Shown one piece after another: positions 16,605 to 25,297 of a DNA stretch of 64,000 nucleotides. Both the position numbers and the translations under genes were made by a program. A model generated the notes under the pieces. That model saw only the letters and a list, made by a program, of their open reading frames with translations. It searched no databases and was not told the origin of the DNA. Each line of letters opens with the position of its first letter. Position 1 is the first letter of the stretch. This DNA comes from DASZZZ01 sp036260375 (GTDB lineage: Bacteria; Actinomycetota; CADDZG01; WHSQ01), in contig DASZZZ010000044.1 of NCBI GenBank assembly GCA_036260375.1, positions 1-64,000 on the forward strand, read 5' to 3'.

Positions 16605-17891
16605 GTGATCGGGAGCCACAGCCGCGCGCCCGGACGTGCGCGCCTGCTGACGCCCGTGTTCCTGCTCGTCATGCTGTCGACGTTCGCCTACTTCGTCTCG
16701 ATCGGCATCCTCGTGCCGACGCTGCCGCGCTTCGTCGAGGGCCCGCTCGGCGGCGGCCCGGCCGAGGTCGGGATCGCGATCGGGTTCTTCAGCATCACGG
16801 CGGTGCTGCTGCGGCCGTTGTCGGGACGCGTCGCGGACCGGCGCGGCCGGCGCGTGCTGATGCTCGGCGGCGCCGCGCTGGTCGCGGCCGCGACCGCGGG
16901 GCTCGCGGGGGCGTCGTCGCTCGGCGCGGTGCTGCTGCTCCGGCTCGTGACCGGCGTCGGCGAGGCCGGCTTCTACACGGGGGCCGCGAGCACGATCAAC
17001 GACGTCGCGCCCGACGACCGCCGCGGCGAGGCGCTCAGCTTCTTCTCGCTGGCGCTCTACGCCGGGCTCGCGGTCGGCCCCGTCGTCGGCGAGCGCATCC
17101 TCGACGCGGCCGGCTTCGACGCCGTCTGGGTCGCCTCGGCCGTGGCCGCGCTGGTGGCGGTCGCGCTCTCGGTGCGCGTGTCGGACACGCGCCCGGAGCG
17201 CGACGCGGGCGCCGCGAGCGGGCGCCTGCTCCATGCGAACGCGCTGCTCCCGGGCGTCGTGCTCGCCACGAGCGTGTGGGGGTTGTCGGGCTTCAACACG
17301 TTCGTGCCGCTCTACGCCCTCGACATCGGGCTGCCCGGGTCCGACGTGGTGTTCGTCGTGTACTCCTCCATCGTTCTCGCGCTGCGCAGCCTCGGGGCCC
17401 GCATCCCCGACCGCCTCGGCGCGGCGGCGACGGCTCGCTGGGCCCTCGGCGTCTCGGCGCTCGGGCTCGCGGTGATGGCGGCGTGGGACCGTCCCGGCGG
17501 GCTCTACGGCGGCGCGGCGCTGTTCGCGGTCGGCCAGGCCCTCGCGTTCCCGGCCCTCATGACGCTCGCGGTGCGCGGCGCCGCGGCACACGAGCGCGGC
17601 GCCGCGGTCGGGACGTTCACCGCCTTCTTCGACCTCGCGTTCGGCGCGGGGGCCGCGTCGCTGGGCGTCGTCGCCGACGCGCTCGGCTACGCCGGGACGT
17701 TCGGCGCGGCGGCCGCGATCGCGGTCGCCGGCATGGCGCTGACGCCGATCGCCGGGCGCGCGACGGCCGGGCGACCGGCGCCCGCGCCACGCGCCGTGAA
17801 CGAGGGGACGAAACGCCCGGACGAGGCGACGGAACGCCCCGACGAGCGCGACGAGTCCGCGCGCGCCGCCTCGGGCGGGCCGGGTGTGTAA
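16605..17891 (+). CDS. MFS transporter (drug/metabolite efflux type)
   Basis: The 428-residue protein has 12 predicted membrane helices, the MFS loop motif GRVADRRGRRVLM after helix 2, and a second PDRLGAAATAR-type loop in the C-half. Sequences such as LVTGVGEAGFYTGAASTINDVAP in helices 4-5 resemble bacterial efflux pumps. The C-terminus is an unusual charged tail rich in Glu, Arg and Pro (NEGTKRPDEATERPDERDE). The GTG at 16605 follows CGGAGGGATCGGAA, a good ribosome binding site, and so is preferred to the open frame from 16470. Substrate unknown. It stands alone between a hairpin and the polysaccharide locus. Confidence 0.85.
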   Translation: MIGSHSRAPGRARLLTPVFLLVMLSTFAYFVSIGILVPTLPRFVEGPLGGGPAEVGIAIGFFSITAVLLRPLSGRVADRRGRRVLMLGGAALVAAATAGLAGASSLGAVLLLRLVTGVGEAGFYTGAASTINDVAPDDRRGEALSFFSLALYAGLAVGPVVGERILDAAGFDAVWVASAVAALVAVALSVRVSDTRPERDAGAASGRLLHANALLPGVVLATSVWGLSGFNTFVPLYALDIGLPGSDVVFVVYSSIVLALRSLGARIPDRLGAAATARWALGVSALGLAVMAAWDRPGGLYGGAALFAVGQALAFPALMTLAVRGAAAHERGAAVGTFTAFFDLAFGAGAASLGVVADALGYAGTFGAAAAIAVAGMALTPIAGRATAGRPAPAPRAVNEGTKRPDEATERPDERDESARAASGGPGV

Positions 17892-18154
17892 ATTCCTGGC
17901 AGAAGCCCGCATTTACGTATGGACTCGGCGGCGCATCGCGCGAAAAAATCGGAGAGAAGCCCCATCCGGGGGGTCGACCTCACCTGAACCGGGGAAGGAA
18001 GGTCACGCATCGGCAGCAGGAGAACGCGCTACGTCGTCAAAGTCCCGCCACTTGAGGCCGATGACACTGGTACGGAGACGGACCGTCGCACCCGCGCGGC
18101 CGACCCGGCGACCGACCGACGACCGCGTACGACGTTGACGAGGGAGCGACGAGC
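17892..18154 (+). other. Leader region before the polysaccharide locus
   Basis: There is no convincing gene here. Visible structures are CCCC-ATCC-GGGG (17960-17971) and a GACCT...AGGTC stem (17976-17980 and 18000-18004) enclosing GGGGAAGGAA. An open frame from about 17986 runs to a TGA that overlaps the next ATG (ATGA), but it has no normal start codon and weak third-position GC. A structured 5' leader is possible; I could not match it to a known riboswitch class. Confidence 0.35.
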
Positions 18155-19225
18155 ATGAGCATCCGCATCACCCCCGGGGCCGACATCCCCGACGTGTCGG
18201 TCGTCGTGCCGCTCAAGGACGAGGCCCCGACCCTGCGCGAGCTCTACGCCGGCGTCGCCGACGCCCTGCGCGACGTGACGTGGGAGCTCCTGCTGGTGGA
18301 CGACGGCAGCACCGACGCCTCGTACCGCGTCGCGGCCTCGCTCGCGCAGAGCGACCCGCGCGTCCACGCGATCCGTCTGCGGCGCAACTTCGGCAAGGCC
18401 GCGGCGCTGTCGACCGGCTTTCGCGAGGCGCGCGGCAGCGCGGTCGTGACGATGGACGCCGACCTCCAGGACGACCCGGCCGAGATCCCCAAGCTCCTGT
18501 CCGTGCTCGGCGCCGGCTACGACGTCGTGAGCGGCTGGAAGTCCAAGCGCCGCGACCCGTGGTCGCGCCGGGCCGCGTCGAAGGTCTTCAACCGCGTGAC
18601 CAGCTTCGTGTCGAAGATCCGCCTCCACGACGTCAACTGCGGCCTCAAGGCGTACTCGGGCGAGGCCGCGCGCGAGCTGTCCAAGGCGTGCTACGGCGAG
18701 CTCCACCGGTTCCTGCCGGTCCTCGCCCACTGGCGCGGCTACCGCGTCACGGAGATCCCGGTCAACCACCGCGAGCGCCTGCACGGACGCTCTCGCTACG
18801 GTTTCGAGCGCTACGTCCGCGGCTTCCTCGACCTCATCACGGCGGGGTATCTGTCGCGCTACGTCCGCAGGCCCATGCACGTCTTCGGCGGCGTCGGCCT
18901 GCTGCTGTTCGGCCCCGGCGTGGTGAGCCTCGGCTACCTCGGGCTCACCAAGCTCGTGTGGGGCTCGGCCATCGGCGGCCGCCCGCTGCTCGTCGTCGGA
19001 GCGGTGCTGTCGATCACTGGCCTCCAGCTGATCCTGACCGGCCTGCTCGCCGAGATGATCTCCGGCCCCCGCGCCGCCGACGTCCCGTACTCGCGCCTGT
19101 CGTCGCTGCCGCACGCGGCCGACCGGCGCGAGGCGCCCCGGGACCTGCCCGTGTTCTCGCTGGAGCGTTCCGTGCTCGACGGCGACGACGCCTCGGAGGT
19201 CGTCTTCAACCGCGAGCCCTCGTGA
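18155..19225 (+). CDS. Family 2 glycosyltransferase, dolichyl-phosphate-mannose-synthase/DpgS-like
   Basis: The 356-residue protein starts with a GT2 core: VSVVVPLKDEAPTLREL, LLVDDGSTDAS, RNFGKAAALSTGF and the metal-binding TMDADLQDD (about residues 95-112). It ends with two membrane helices (about 235-300). This is the layout of polyprenyl-phosphate glycosyltransferases, which load a sugar onto a lipid carrier for use on the outer face of the membrane. A lipid-linked sugar would suit the GT39-type domain encoded three genes downstream. ATG with GAGGGAG upstream. It is the first gene of a tight plus-strand cluster. Confidence 0.88.
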   Translation: MSIRITPGADIPDVSVVVPLKDEAPTLRELYAGVADALRDVTWELLLVDDGSTDASYRVAASLAQSDPRVHAIRLRRNFGKAAALSTGFREARGSAVVTMDADLQDDPAEIPKLLSVLGAGYDVVSGWKSKRRDPWSRRAASKVFNRVTSFVSKIRLHDVNCGLKAYSGEAARELSKACYGELHRFLPVLAHWRGYRVTEIPVNHRERLHGRSRYGFERYVRGFLDLITAGYLSRYVRRPMHVFGGVGLLLFGPGVVSLGYLGLTKLVWGSAIGGRPLLVVGAVLSITGLQLILTGLLAEMISGPRAADVPYSRLSSLPHAADRREAPRDLPVFSLERSVLDGDDASEVVFNREPS

Positions 19226-19235
19226 GGCCCTAGCC

Positions 19236-19946
19236 GTGGACAGAGCTCACCCCGACGTCGACCCGGCGCGGGCGCACAAGGCCGTCAAGACGCTGTTCGG
19301 CTGGCTGTTCCTGCGCCGCATCTCGATGCCCCTGTCGCTGCGGCTCGCGCGCACGCGCGTGCGCCCGATGCAGATCACGATGACGGGTCTCGCGTGCGGG
19401 CTCGCGGGGGCCGGCTTCCTGTTCGCCGGCAGCTACGGGCCCGCCGTCGCCGGCGCCATCCTCGTCGTCGTCGCCAAGGTGCTCGACGCCGCCGACGGGG
19501 AGGTCGCGCGCGCCAAGCACCTCGACTCGCCGCTCGGCTACGTCGTCGACGGGCTCAGCGACCGCCTCCGCGACACCGCGGTCATCGCCGGCGCCGGCCT
19601 CGGCGTCCACCGCGTCGAGGGAGTCGCGCTGCAGTGGACGCTCGCCGCGGTCTCGGGCTACCTGTTCTTCTTCTACGTCAGCGGCGCGTCGCCGTCGCAC
19701 TGGCGCGAGATCCGCACGGAAGACGACCTCGACGACAAGCACATGTTCCGCGTCGCGCCGTCGCTGCGCCTCGGCGCGGGCGACACGCTCGTGGTGTCGC
19801 TCGTCGTGGCCGCGCTCGTCGATCGTCTCGAGTGGTGGATCGGCCTGGTCGCGCTCGCGGCCCCCGTCGCGATCGTGTTGAAGGTGCGGCGGCTGCTCGT
19901 CCGCAGGCCGTGGGAGCGGGACGCGACCTCCGAGCTGCACCGGTAG
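19236..19946 (+). CDS. CDP-alcohol phosphatidyltransferase family protein
   Basis: The 236-residue membrane protein carries the complete CDP-alcohol phosphotransferase motif D-x2-DG-x2-AR-x8-G-x3-D-x3-D in KVLDAADGEVARAK...GYVVDGLSD (about residues 82-110), with five to six membrane helices around it. The motif binds the metal ions that activate the CDP-linked donor. In this setting it could make an unusual phospholipid or transfer a phosphoalcohol such as inositol-phosphate or glycerol-phosphate onto the glycan lipid; the sequence cannot decide. Start GTG, 10 nt after the GT2 stop and 4 nt before the next gene, so it is in the same operon. Confidence 0.85.
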   Translation: MDRAHPDVDPARAHKAVKTLFGWLFLRRISMPLSLRLARTRVRPMQITMTGLACGLAGAGFLFAGSYGPAVAGAILVVVAKVLDAADGEVARAKHLDSPLGYVVDGLSDRLRDTAVIAGAGLGVHRVEGVALQWTLAAVSGYLFFFYVSGASPSHWREIRTEDDLDDKHMFRVAPSLRLGAGDTLVVSLVVAALVDRLEWWIGLVALAAPVAIVLKVRRLLVRRPWERDATSELHR

Positions 19947-19950
19947 TCCC

Positions 19951-21996
19951 GTGACGAAGGTCGTGCTCGTCGGCCCCGGCGCCGGCACCCGCGGGGGCAT
20001 AGCGCAGTTCAACGCGCACCTCGCGGCCGCGCTGCAGGCCGTCGCCCAGGTGACCCTCGTGACGTTCCACCGCCTGTACCCGTCGTGGACGACGCCGGGG
20101 CGCGCCGAGAGCGCCGCCGGAGCCGACGGCGACAGCGCGCCCGTGCTCGTCGCGTGGAAGCCGTGGACGTGGTGGCGCGCGGCGCGCCGCGTCGACGACG
20201 CCGCGCCCGACGTCGTCGTGCTGCAGTGGTGGCATCCGGCGTTCGGGCCGTGCCTCGGCTACGTCGCGGCCCGCGCCCGCCGGCGCGGTGCGGCCGTCGT
20301 GTTCGTGTGCCACAACGCGCGCCCGCACGAGGCGTTCCCGGCGAGCCGGCTCCTGACGGTCAGGGCCCTGCGCCACGCCGACCTCGTGCTGACGCCGTCG
20401 CGGACGACCGCCGACGAGCTCGTCGAGGTCGTGCCCGGCGCGCCGATCGAGGCGCTGTCGCACCCGGCCTACGACCTCGGCTCCGGCGACGGGCTGGGCG
20501 CCGAGTGGGCCGAGCGGATGCGCGCCCCCGGCCCCGTCATCCTGTTCTTCGGCTACGTACGCGCCTACAAGGGGCTCGAGGACCTCGTCCGCGCGCTGCC
20601 GGCGATCCGCCGCGCGCATCCGGGCGCGACCGTCGTCGTCGCGGGCGTCTTCCACGAGGCGCTGGAGCGTTACGCCGAGCTCGCCGAGCAACTGGGCGTG
20701 AGCGACGCCTTGCGGCTCTACCCCGGTTACGTCCCGTCGTCCGACGTCCCGGGCCTCCTCGCCGCGGCCGACGTCGTGGCGCTCCCGTACCGCTCCGCGT
20801 CGCAGAGCGGCGTGCTGCCGCAGGCCCTCGCGCGCGGCGCACGCGTGGTCGCGACCGACGTCGGCGCGATATCCGAGGCGCTCGCCGGCCATGGCGTGCT
20901 CGTGCCGCCGCGCGATCCCGACGCGCTCGCCGACGGCGTCGTGCGCGCCCTCGCGTCGCCGCGCCCGGCGCCGCGCGCGGGGCGCGGCTGGGCCGAGTGG
21001 CGCGACGCTGTCGCGCGCGCCACTCCGGGCGGGCCCGTGACGGCGCCGTCGCCGCTCGCGACGGCGGCGCGGGTCGCGGGATGGGCGCTCGTCGCGTTCT
21101 TCATGTGGCGCGTCCTCGCCGACGGCCTCGGCGCGCTCGGACGCGCCGACGTGCGCCTGTCGCTCGGGTCGTTCCTGCTCTCGGTCGTCGTGCACGTCGG
21201 CGCGCGCCTCGTCGACATGGTCGGGTGGCAGCACCTCCTCGCCGGCGGCGGGAGCCGCCTGCCGCTGCGCCGGGTCGCGCGCATCTACGCGACCTCGGAG
21301 GTCGTCCGCTTCCTGCCCGGAGGGGCGCTGCACCTCGCGGCTCGCTACCGGCTCGGGCTCAAGGAGTCGATACGGCCCGACGTGATCGTCACGGTCATGC
21401 TGCTCGACCTCGCGCTGCGCGCGGCGACCGGCGTCGCGGTGTTCCTCGTGTCGCTCGCGTGGTGGCCCTCGATCCCGCGCGACGCGCAGCTCCTGCTGTT
21501 GCTCGTGCCGCTGTGCGTCGTCGGGCTGCATCCGCGCGTGCTCGGCTTCGGGATGCGGCTGCTGCAGCGCCTCATGCGCCGGCCCCAGACCGGCGTGATC
21601 CTGCCGTACGGAACCGTCGTGCGCGCCACGCTCGTCTACGCCGCCGCGTGGGTCGTGCGAGGGGTGTCGTTCGTCCTCCTGTACCGCTCGCTCGTCGACT
21701 TCCCCGCCGACCTCGCCGTCGCGGCGATCGGCGCGTTCGCGATCTCGTGGGTCGTGGGCGTCGCGGTGCCGTTCGCGCCCGGAGGGCTCGGCGTGCGCGA
21801 GGCCGTGGGCGCGTCGCTGCTGGCGCGGCTCGCCGCGCCGGTGCCGGCGCTCGTGATGATCGCCGTGCGCGTCCAGTCGCTGCTGGTGGAGGCCGTGACC
21901 GCCGTCGTCGTCGTCGCGTGGGACTCGCTCACGTCGCGCCGCTCGGAGCACGAGCCCCCGGAGCGCGCAGGAGTGCCGGAGAGGGTCGTGAGGTAG
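19951..21996 (+). CDS. GT4 glycosyltransferase fused to LPG-synthase/AglD-type membrane domain
   Basis: The 681-residue protein has two complete parts. Residues about 1-365 form a GT-B glycosyltransferase of family GT4: VLVGPGAGTRGGIAQFNAHLA, FFGYVRAYKGLEDLVRALP, and SGVLPQALARGARVVATDVG near the donor site. Residues about 375-660 form a multi-helix membrane domain of the COG0392 type (EVVRFLPGGALHLAARYRLG, PFAPGGLGVREA), found in lysyl-phosphatidylglycerol synthases and AglD. In separate proteins the second half moves or modifies lipids. Joined to a glycosyltransferase, it suggests transfer and lipid translocation by one enzyme. Start GTG, 4 nt after the previous gene. Confidence 0.82.
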   Translation: MTKVVLVGPGAGTRGGIAQFNAHLAAALQAVAQVTLVTFHRLYPSWTTPGRAESAAGADGDSAPVLVAWKPWTWWRAARRVDDAAPDVVVLQWWHPAFGPCLGYVAARARRRGAAVVFVCHNARPHEAFPASRLLTVRALRHADLVLTPSRTTADELVEVVPGAPIEALSHPAYDLGSGDGLGAEWAERMRAPGPVILFFGYVRAYKGLEDLVRALPAIRRAHPGATVVVAGVFHEALERYAELAEQLGVSDALRLYPGYVPSSDVPGLLAAADVVALPYRSASQSGVLPQALARGARVVATDVGAISEALAGHGVLVPPRDPDALADGVVRALASPRPAPRAGRGWAEWRDAVARATPGGPVTAPSPLATAARVAGWALVAFFMWRVLADGLGALGRADVRLSLGSFLLSVVVHVGARLVDMVGWQHLLAGGGSRLPLRRVARIYATSEVVRFLPGGALHLAARYRLGLKESIRPDVIVTVMLLDLALRAATGVAVFLVSLAWWPSIPRDAQLLLLLVPLCVVGLHPRVLGFGMRLLQRLMRRPQTGVILPYGTVVRATLVYAAAWVVRGVSFVLLYRSLVDFPADLAVAAIGAFAISWVVGVAVPFAPGGLGVREAVGASLLARLAAPVPALVMIAVRVQSLLVEAVTAVVVVAWDSLTSRRSEHEPPERAGVPERVVR

Positions 21997-21999
21997 GTC

Positions 22000-24900
22000 A
22001 TGGCGATGAATCGGCGACGCGCGCAACGCCGCAGGACGGCGGCCCGGCGAATCGAGCGCGCCCCGGCGCGGTCGTCGTCCGGCCCCCGCGCCGCGGTGCT
22101 CGAGCGCGCGCCGCGCGCGCTGCGCCCGGACGCGCCGCCCGCGCGCGAGACGGCCCCCGTTCGCGTCGAGCCGCCGTCGCCGTGGCGCAACCGACGGACG
22201 ACGCGCGCGCTCGTGCTCGCCAATCTCATGGCGGCGTCGTTCTACGTCGCGTGGTGGTTCATGCCCGGCCACGTCGGGACCGCGCCCCTGTTCGCGTTGC
22301 TGGCGCTCGCGGAGGCGTTCAACCTCATGCACCTGCTCGGCTTCTGGTGGGCGACGTGGGCGACGCGCTTCGACCCGCCCGTGCCCGTCTCGACCCCCTT
22401 CACCGTCGACGTCTTCATCACGACGTACGGCGAAGCCGTCGACGTCGTCGAGCGCACCGTCCGCGCCGCAGTCGCGATGGACGGGCCGCACAAGACGTTC
22501 CTGCTCGACGACGCGTGCCGGCCGGAGATGCGCCGGATGGCGGTCGCCGCCGGAGCCCACTACGTCGAGCGGCGGTCGTCCAAGGGCGCCAAGGCCGGGA
22601 ACATCAACCACGCCCTCGCGCTGACCAACGGCCAGCTCGCGGTCATCTTCGACGCGGATCACGTGCCCCGGCGCGACTTCCTCACGCACGTCCTCGGCTA
22701 CTTCGAGGAGGACGACGTCGCCTTCGTGCAGACGCCGCAGTTCTACGGCAACGCGCGCGACAACGAGATCGCGCGCGGCGCGTTCCAGCAGCAGGCGATC
22801 TTCTACGGCCCGATCTGCCGCGGCAAGGAGGGTCTCGGGGCGGCGTTCTGCTGCGGGACCAACGTCGTGTTCCGGCGGGCCGCGCTCGACGAGGTCGGCG
22901 GCTTCGACGAGAACACCGTCGTGGAGGACTTCGTCACCTCGATGCACCTCCACCGCAAGGGGTGGCGCTCGATCTACTACCCGTACGTCCTCGCCGAGGG
23001 TCTCGGGCCGACCAACCTCAAGAGCTACTTCGTGCAGCAGTTCCGGTGGGCGCGCGGCTCCGTCGGGGCGCTCCTGACCGGCGAGCCGTTCAAGCGCGGG
23101 TTCACGCCGACGCAGCGCTTCCAGTACTTCCTCGCGACGACCTTCTACCTGACCGGCTTGATCACGCCGATCTACGTCCTGCTGCCGATCCTGTACCTGC
23201 TCGGCGGCTGGAGCGCGTTCTCGGCCGACAGCGGGTCGTTCGTGTTCTTCTACGCGCCGTACCTGATGCTCGGGCTCGCGACGATCAAACGGGGGCTCGG
23301 CGGCCAGCTCAAGCTCGAGCACCTGCGCTACACGTTCGGGACGTTCCCCGTGTACGCCCTGGCGTCCGTGTTCGCGCTGCTCCACGTGCCGGCGCGCTTT
23401 CGCGTCACGGGCCGCGACGACGCGCGCGGGCCGCGCGCGCCGGCGCTCGCGTACGTCGTCCTGGCGGCGTTCGGCGCGACGATCGCCGCGATCTGCATCG
23501 GCGTGTTCCTGCAGCCGATCGACCCGCGCACCGTCATCAACATCTCGTGGGCGACGCTGAACCTCGTGCTCATGTACGGCATCGTCAGGATGTGCATCCG
23601 CGAGATCGCCGCGCACCGCTTCGAGCGAACCGTGCGCCGCATCGCGAAGCCGATCCCGATCACCGCGGCGCGCCACCATCCGCTCGCCGCCGGCGACGTC
23701 GTCCTGTCGCGCGACAACCCGCCCCTGCTGCCGGAGTGGTCGCTGCCCCCGGTCGCGTCGGCGCCCAAGGAGACGCGCTCCAAGCTGTTCGAGCGGCCCG
23801 GGCGGGTCGTCGCGGCTGCGACCGCGTTCGGAGCCGCGCTCCGGCTCGGGCTCGTGGAGGCGCAGAGCCTGCGTCTCGACGAGTCGCTCAGCCTCAAGCA
23901 GGCGAACTTCGACCTCGTGGAGATGTGGCTGTACCAGGTGCAGTCCAACGTCCACGTGCCGCTGTACCACACGATCCTGCACTACTGGCTGAAGGCGTTC
24001 GGGTCGTCCGAGCTCGCGCTGCGGATGCCGTCGGTGATCTTCGGCATCGCGTGCATCCCGGTGATGTACGCGGTCTCGCGCCGCGTCGTCGGGCGCAAGG
24101 CCGCCGTCGTCGCGACCGCTCTCGCCGCCGCGTCGCCGTTCTGGACGTGGCACAGCAACGAGGCGCGCATGTATCCGCTGCTGCTGTTCGTGACGCTCAG
24201 CTCGATGGCGCTGTTCTTCCGCGCGCTCGAGCGCGGCGGCGCGCTGCGGTGGCTCGCGTACGCGCTCGTGACCGGCATCAGCTTCTACGCGCACTACTTC
24301 GCGATGCTGATGCCGGCGGTGCACCTCGCGTACCTCGTCATCAACCGCGTGCCGCGGCGCAAGGCGGCGGCGTGGCTAGCGTCGTCGGCGCTCGCCGCGC
24401 TCATGTTCGTGCCGTGGATCTGGGCCCTCTACACGCTGCGCATCGAGCAGACGGGCGTCGCGTCGCTCACGAGCGGCATCCGGCCCCCGCCGCCCGACTT
24501 CAGCGCCTTCGGCCTCGCGTACACGTTGCTGATCTTCCTGATCGTCTTCGCCGGCGGCTACTTCGGCGCTGCCGCGCTCGAGATCATGTCGGGCATCGTC
24601 GTCGGCATATGGCCGCTCGCCGCGCTCGGCGCCACCATCGGCCACGCGTTCGGATGGCTGCGCTCCAGGCAGGCGAAGTTCATGGGGGCGTGGGTGCTGC
24701 TCACGATCGGCGTCGTGTTCGTCGTCAACATCTTCAAACCCGGGCTGTTCTTCCAGAAGTACCTCATCGCGGCGTCGCCGCCGCTCTACATGGCCCTCGG
24801 GCTCGCGCTCAACCGCGTCTTCCGGCGCCGCGTCACCGTCGCGGTCGTGTGCGCCGTGGTCCTCATGACGGCGGTGGCCGTCGCCGGGAACTTCGACCGC

Positions 24901-25290
24901 AACAACCCCGTGCGAGAGGACTTCCGCACCGCGGCCACGATCGTGGAGCGCCGGATCGAACCGGGCGACGCGGTCCTGACGCTGCCGAAGTTCAACGAGA
25001 CGCCGCTGCAATACTACCTCGACATGGACGTGGCCGGGCTGCTCAGCCCGGAGCAGCCACCCAACGTGCTGATCGCGTACGTGATCCCCGAGCTCGCCGA
25101 GCAGACCGCGGGCAACTCGCTGTGGGTCGTGACGCTGTACGAGAAGACGTTCGACGCGCGCGGCGGCGTCGAGCTGTACCTCGAGCGCACGTTCGAGCGC
25201 ACCGAGCGCTATCGCATCGGCAGCGGACTCGAGCTGCGCCGCTACGAGGTGCCCGGCGACTACGTGTCGCCGACGGGCGAGGCGGGCTGA
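22000..25290 (+). CDS. Fusion of cellulose-synthase-like GT2 with GT39/ArnT-type membrane glycosyltransferase
   Basis: The 1096-residue protein joins two transferases. Residues about 70-480 are BcsA-like: two leading helices, then the processive GT2 residues LLDD (168-171), FDADH (217-221), VVED (307-310) and QQFRW (346-350), then more helices. No PilZ domain follows. From about residue 600 the chain continues as a GT39/PMT-type membrane transferase, with RLDESLSL near 625, PLYHTILHYWLKAFGSSELALRMPS, and about ten helices. That type uses polyprenyl-phosphate sugars outside the membrane. One protein could therefore polymerise a glycan and decorate it. The ATG is 3 nt after the upstream stop. 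Confidence 0.85.
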   Translation: MAMNRRRAQRRRTAARRIERAPARSSSGPRAAVLERAPRALRPDAPPARETAPVRVEPPSPWRNRRTTRALVLANLMAASFYVAWWFMPGHVGTAPLFALLALAEAFNLMHLLGFWWATWATRFDPPVPVSTPFTVDVFITTYGEAVDVVERTVRAAVAMDGPHKTFLLDDACRPEMRRMAVAAGAHYVERRSSKGAKAGNINHALALTNGQLAVIFDADHVPRRDFLTHVLGYFEEDDVAFVQTPQFYGNARDNEIARGAFQQQAIFYGPICRGKEGLGAAFCCGTNVVFRRAALDEVGGFDENTVVEDFVTSMHLHRKGWRSIYYPYVLAEGLGPTNLKSYFVQQFRWARGSVGALLTGEPFKRGFTPTQRFQYFLATTFYLTGLITPIYVLLPILYLLGGWSAFSADSGSFVFFYAPYLMLGLATIKRGLGGQLKLEHLRYTFGTFPVYALASVFALLHVPARFRVTGRDDARGPRAPALAYVVLAAFGATIAAICIGVFLQPIDPRTVINISWATLNLVLMYGIVRMCIREIAAHRFERTVRRIAKPIPITAARHHPLAAGDVVLSRDNPPLLPEWSLPPVASAPKETRSKLFERPGRVVAAATAFGAALRLGLVEAQSLRLDESLSLKQANFDLVEMWLYQVQSNVHVPLYHTILHYWLKAFGSSELALRMPSVIFGIACIPVMYAVSRRVVGRKAAVVATALAAASPFWTWHSNEARMYPLLLFVTLSSMALFFRALERGGALRWLAYALVTGISFYAHYFAMLMPAVHLAYLVINRVPRRKAAAWLASSALAALMFVPWIWALYTLRIEQTGVASLTSGIRPPPPDFSAFGLAYTLLIFLIVFAGGYFGAAALEIMSGIVVGIWPLAALGATIGHAFGWLRSRQAKFMGAWVLLTIGVVFVVNIFKPGLFFQKYLIAASPPLYMALGLALNRVFRRRVTVAVVCAVVLMTAVAVAGNFDRNNPVREDFRTAATIVERRIEPGDAVLTLPKFNETPLQYYLDMDVAGLLSPEQPPNVLIAYVIPELAEQTAGNSLWVVTLYEKTFDARGGVELYLERTFERTERYRIGSGLELRRYEVPGDYVSPTGEAG

Positions 25291-25297
25291 GGGCATC

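Noticed and set aside
17950..18030. Possible SRP RNA or riboswitch suggested by GGGGAAGGAAGG and nearby stems
   Set aside because: The other conserved blocks of SRP RNA, c-di-GMP, c-di-AMP or cobalamin RNAs are missing.
17986..18157. Open frame ending in ATGA overlap with the first GT2 gene
   Set aside because: It has no normal start codon (only ATC after a GGAAGG box) and weak codon bias.
19678..24324. Very long minus-strand open frame (1548 codons) opposite the glycan locus
   Set aside because: It lies antisense to well-supported glycosyltransferase genes; long antisense frames are expected in such GC-rich DNA. The translation is low-complexity Arg/His/Asp without domains.
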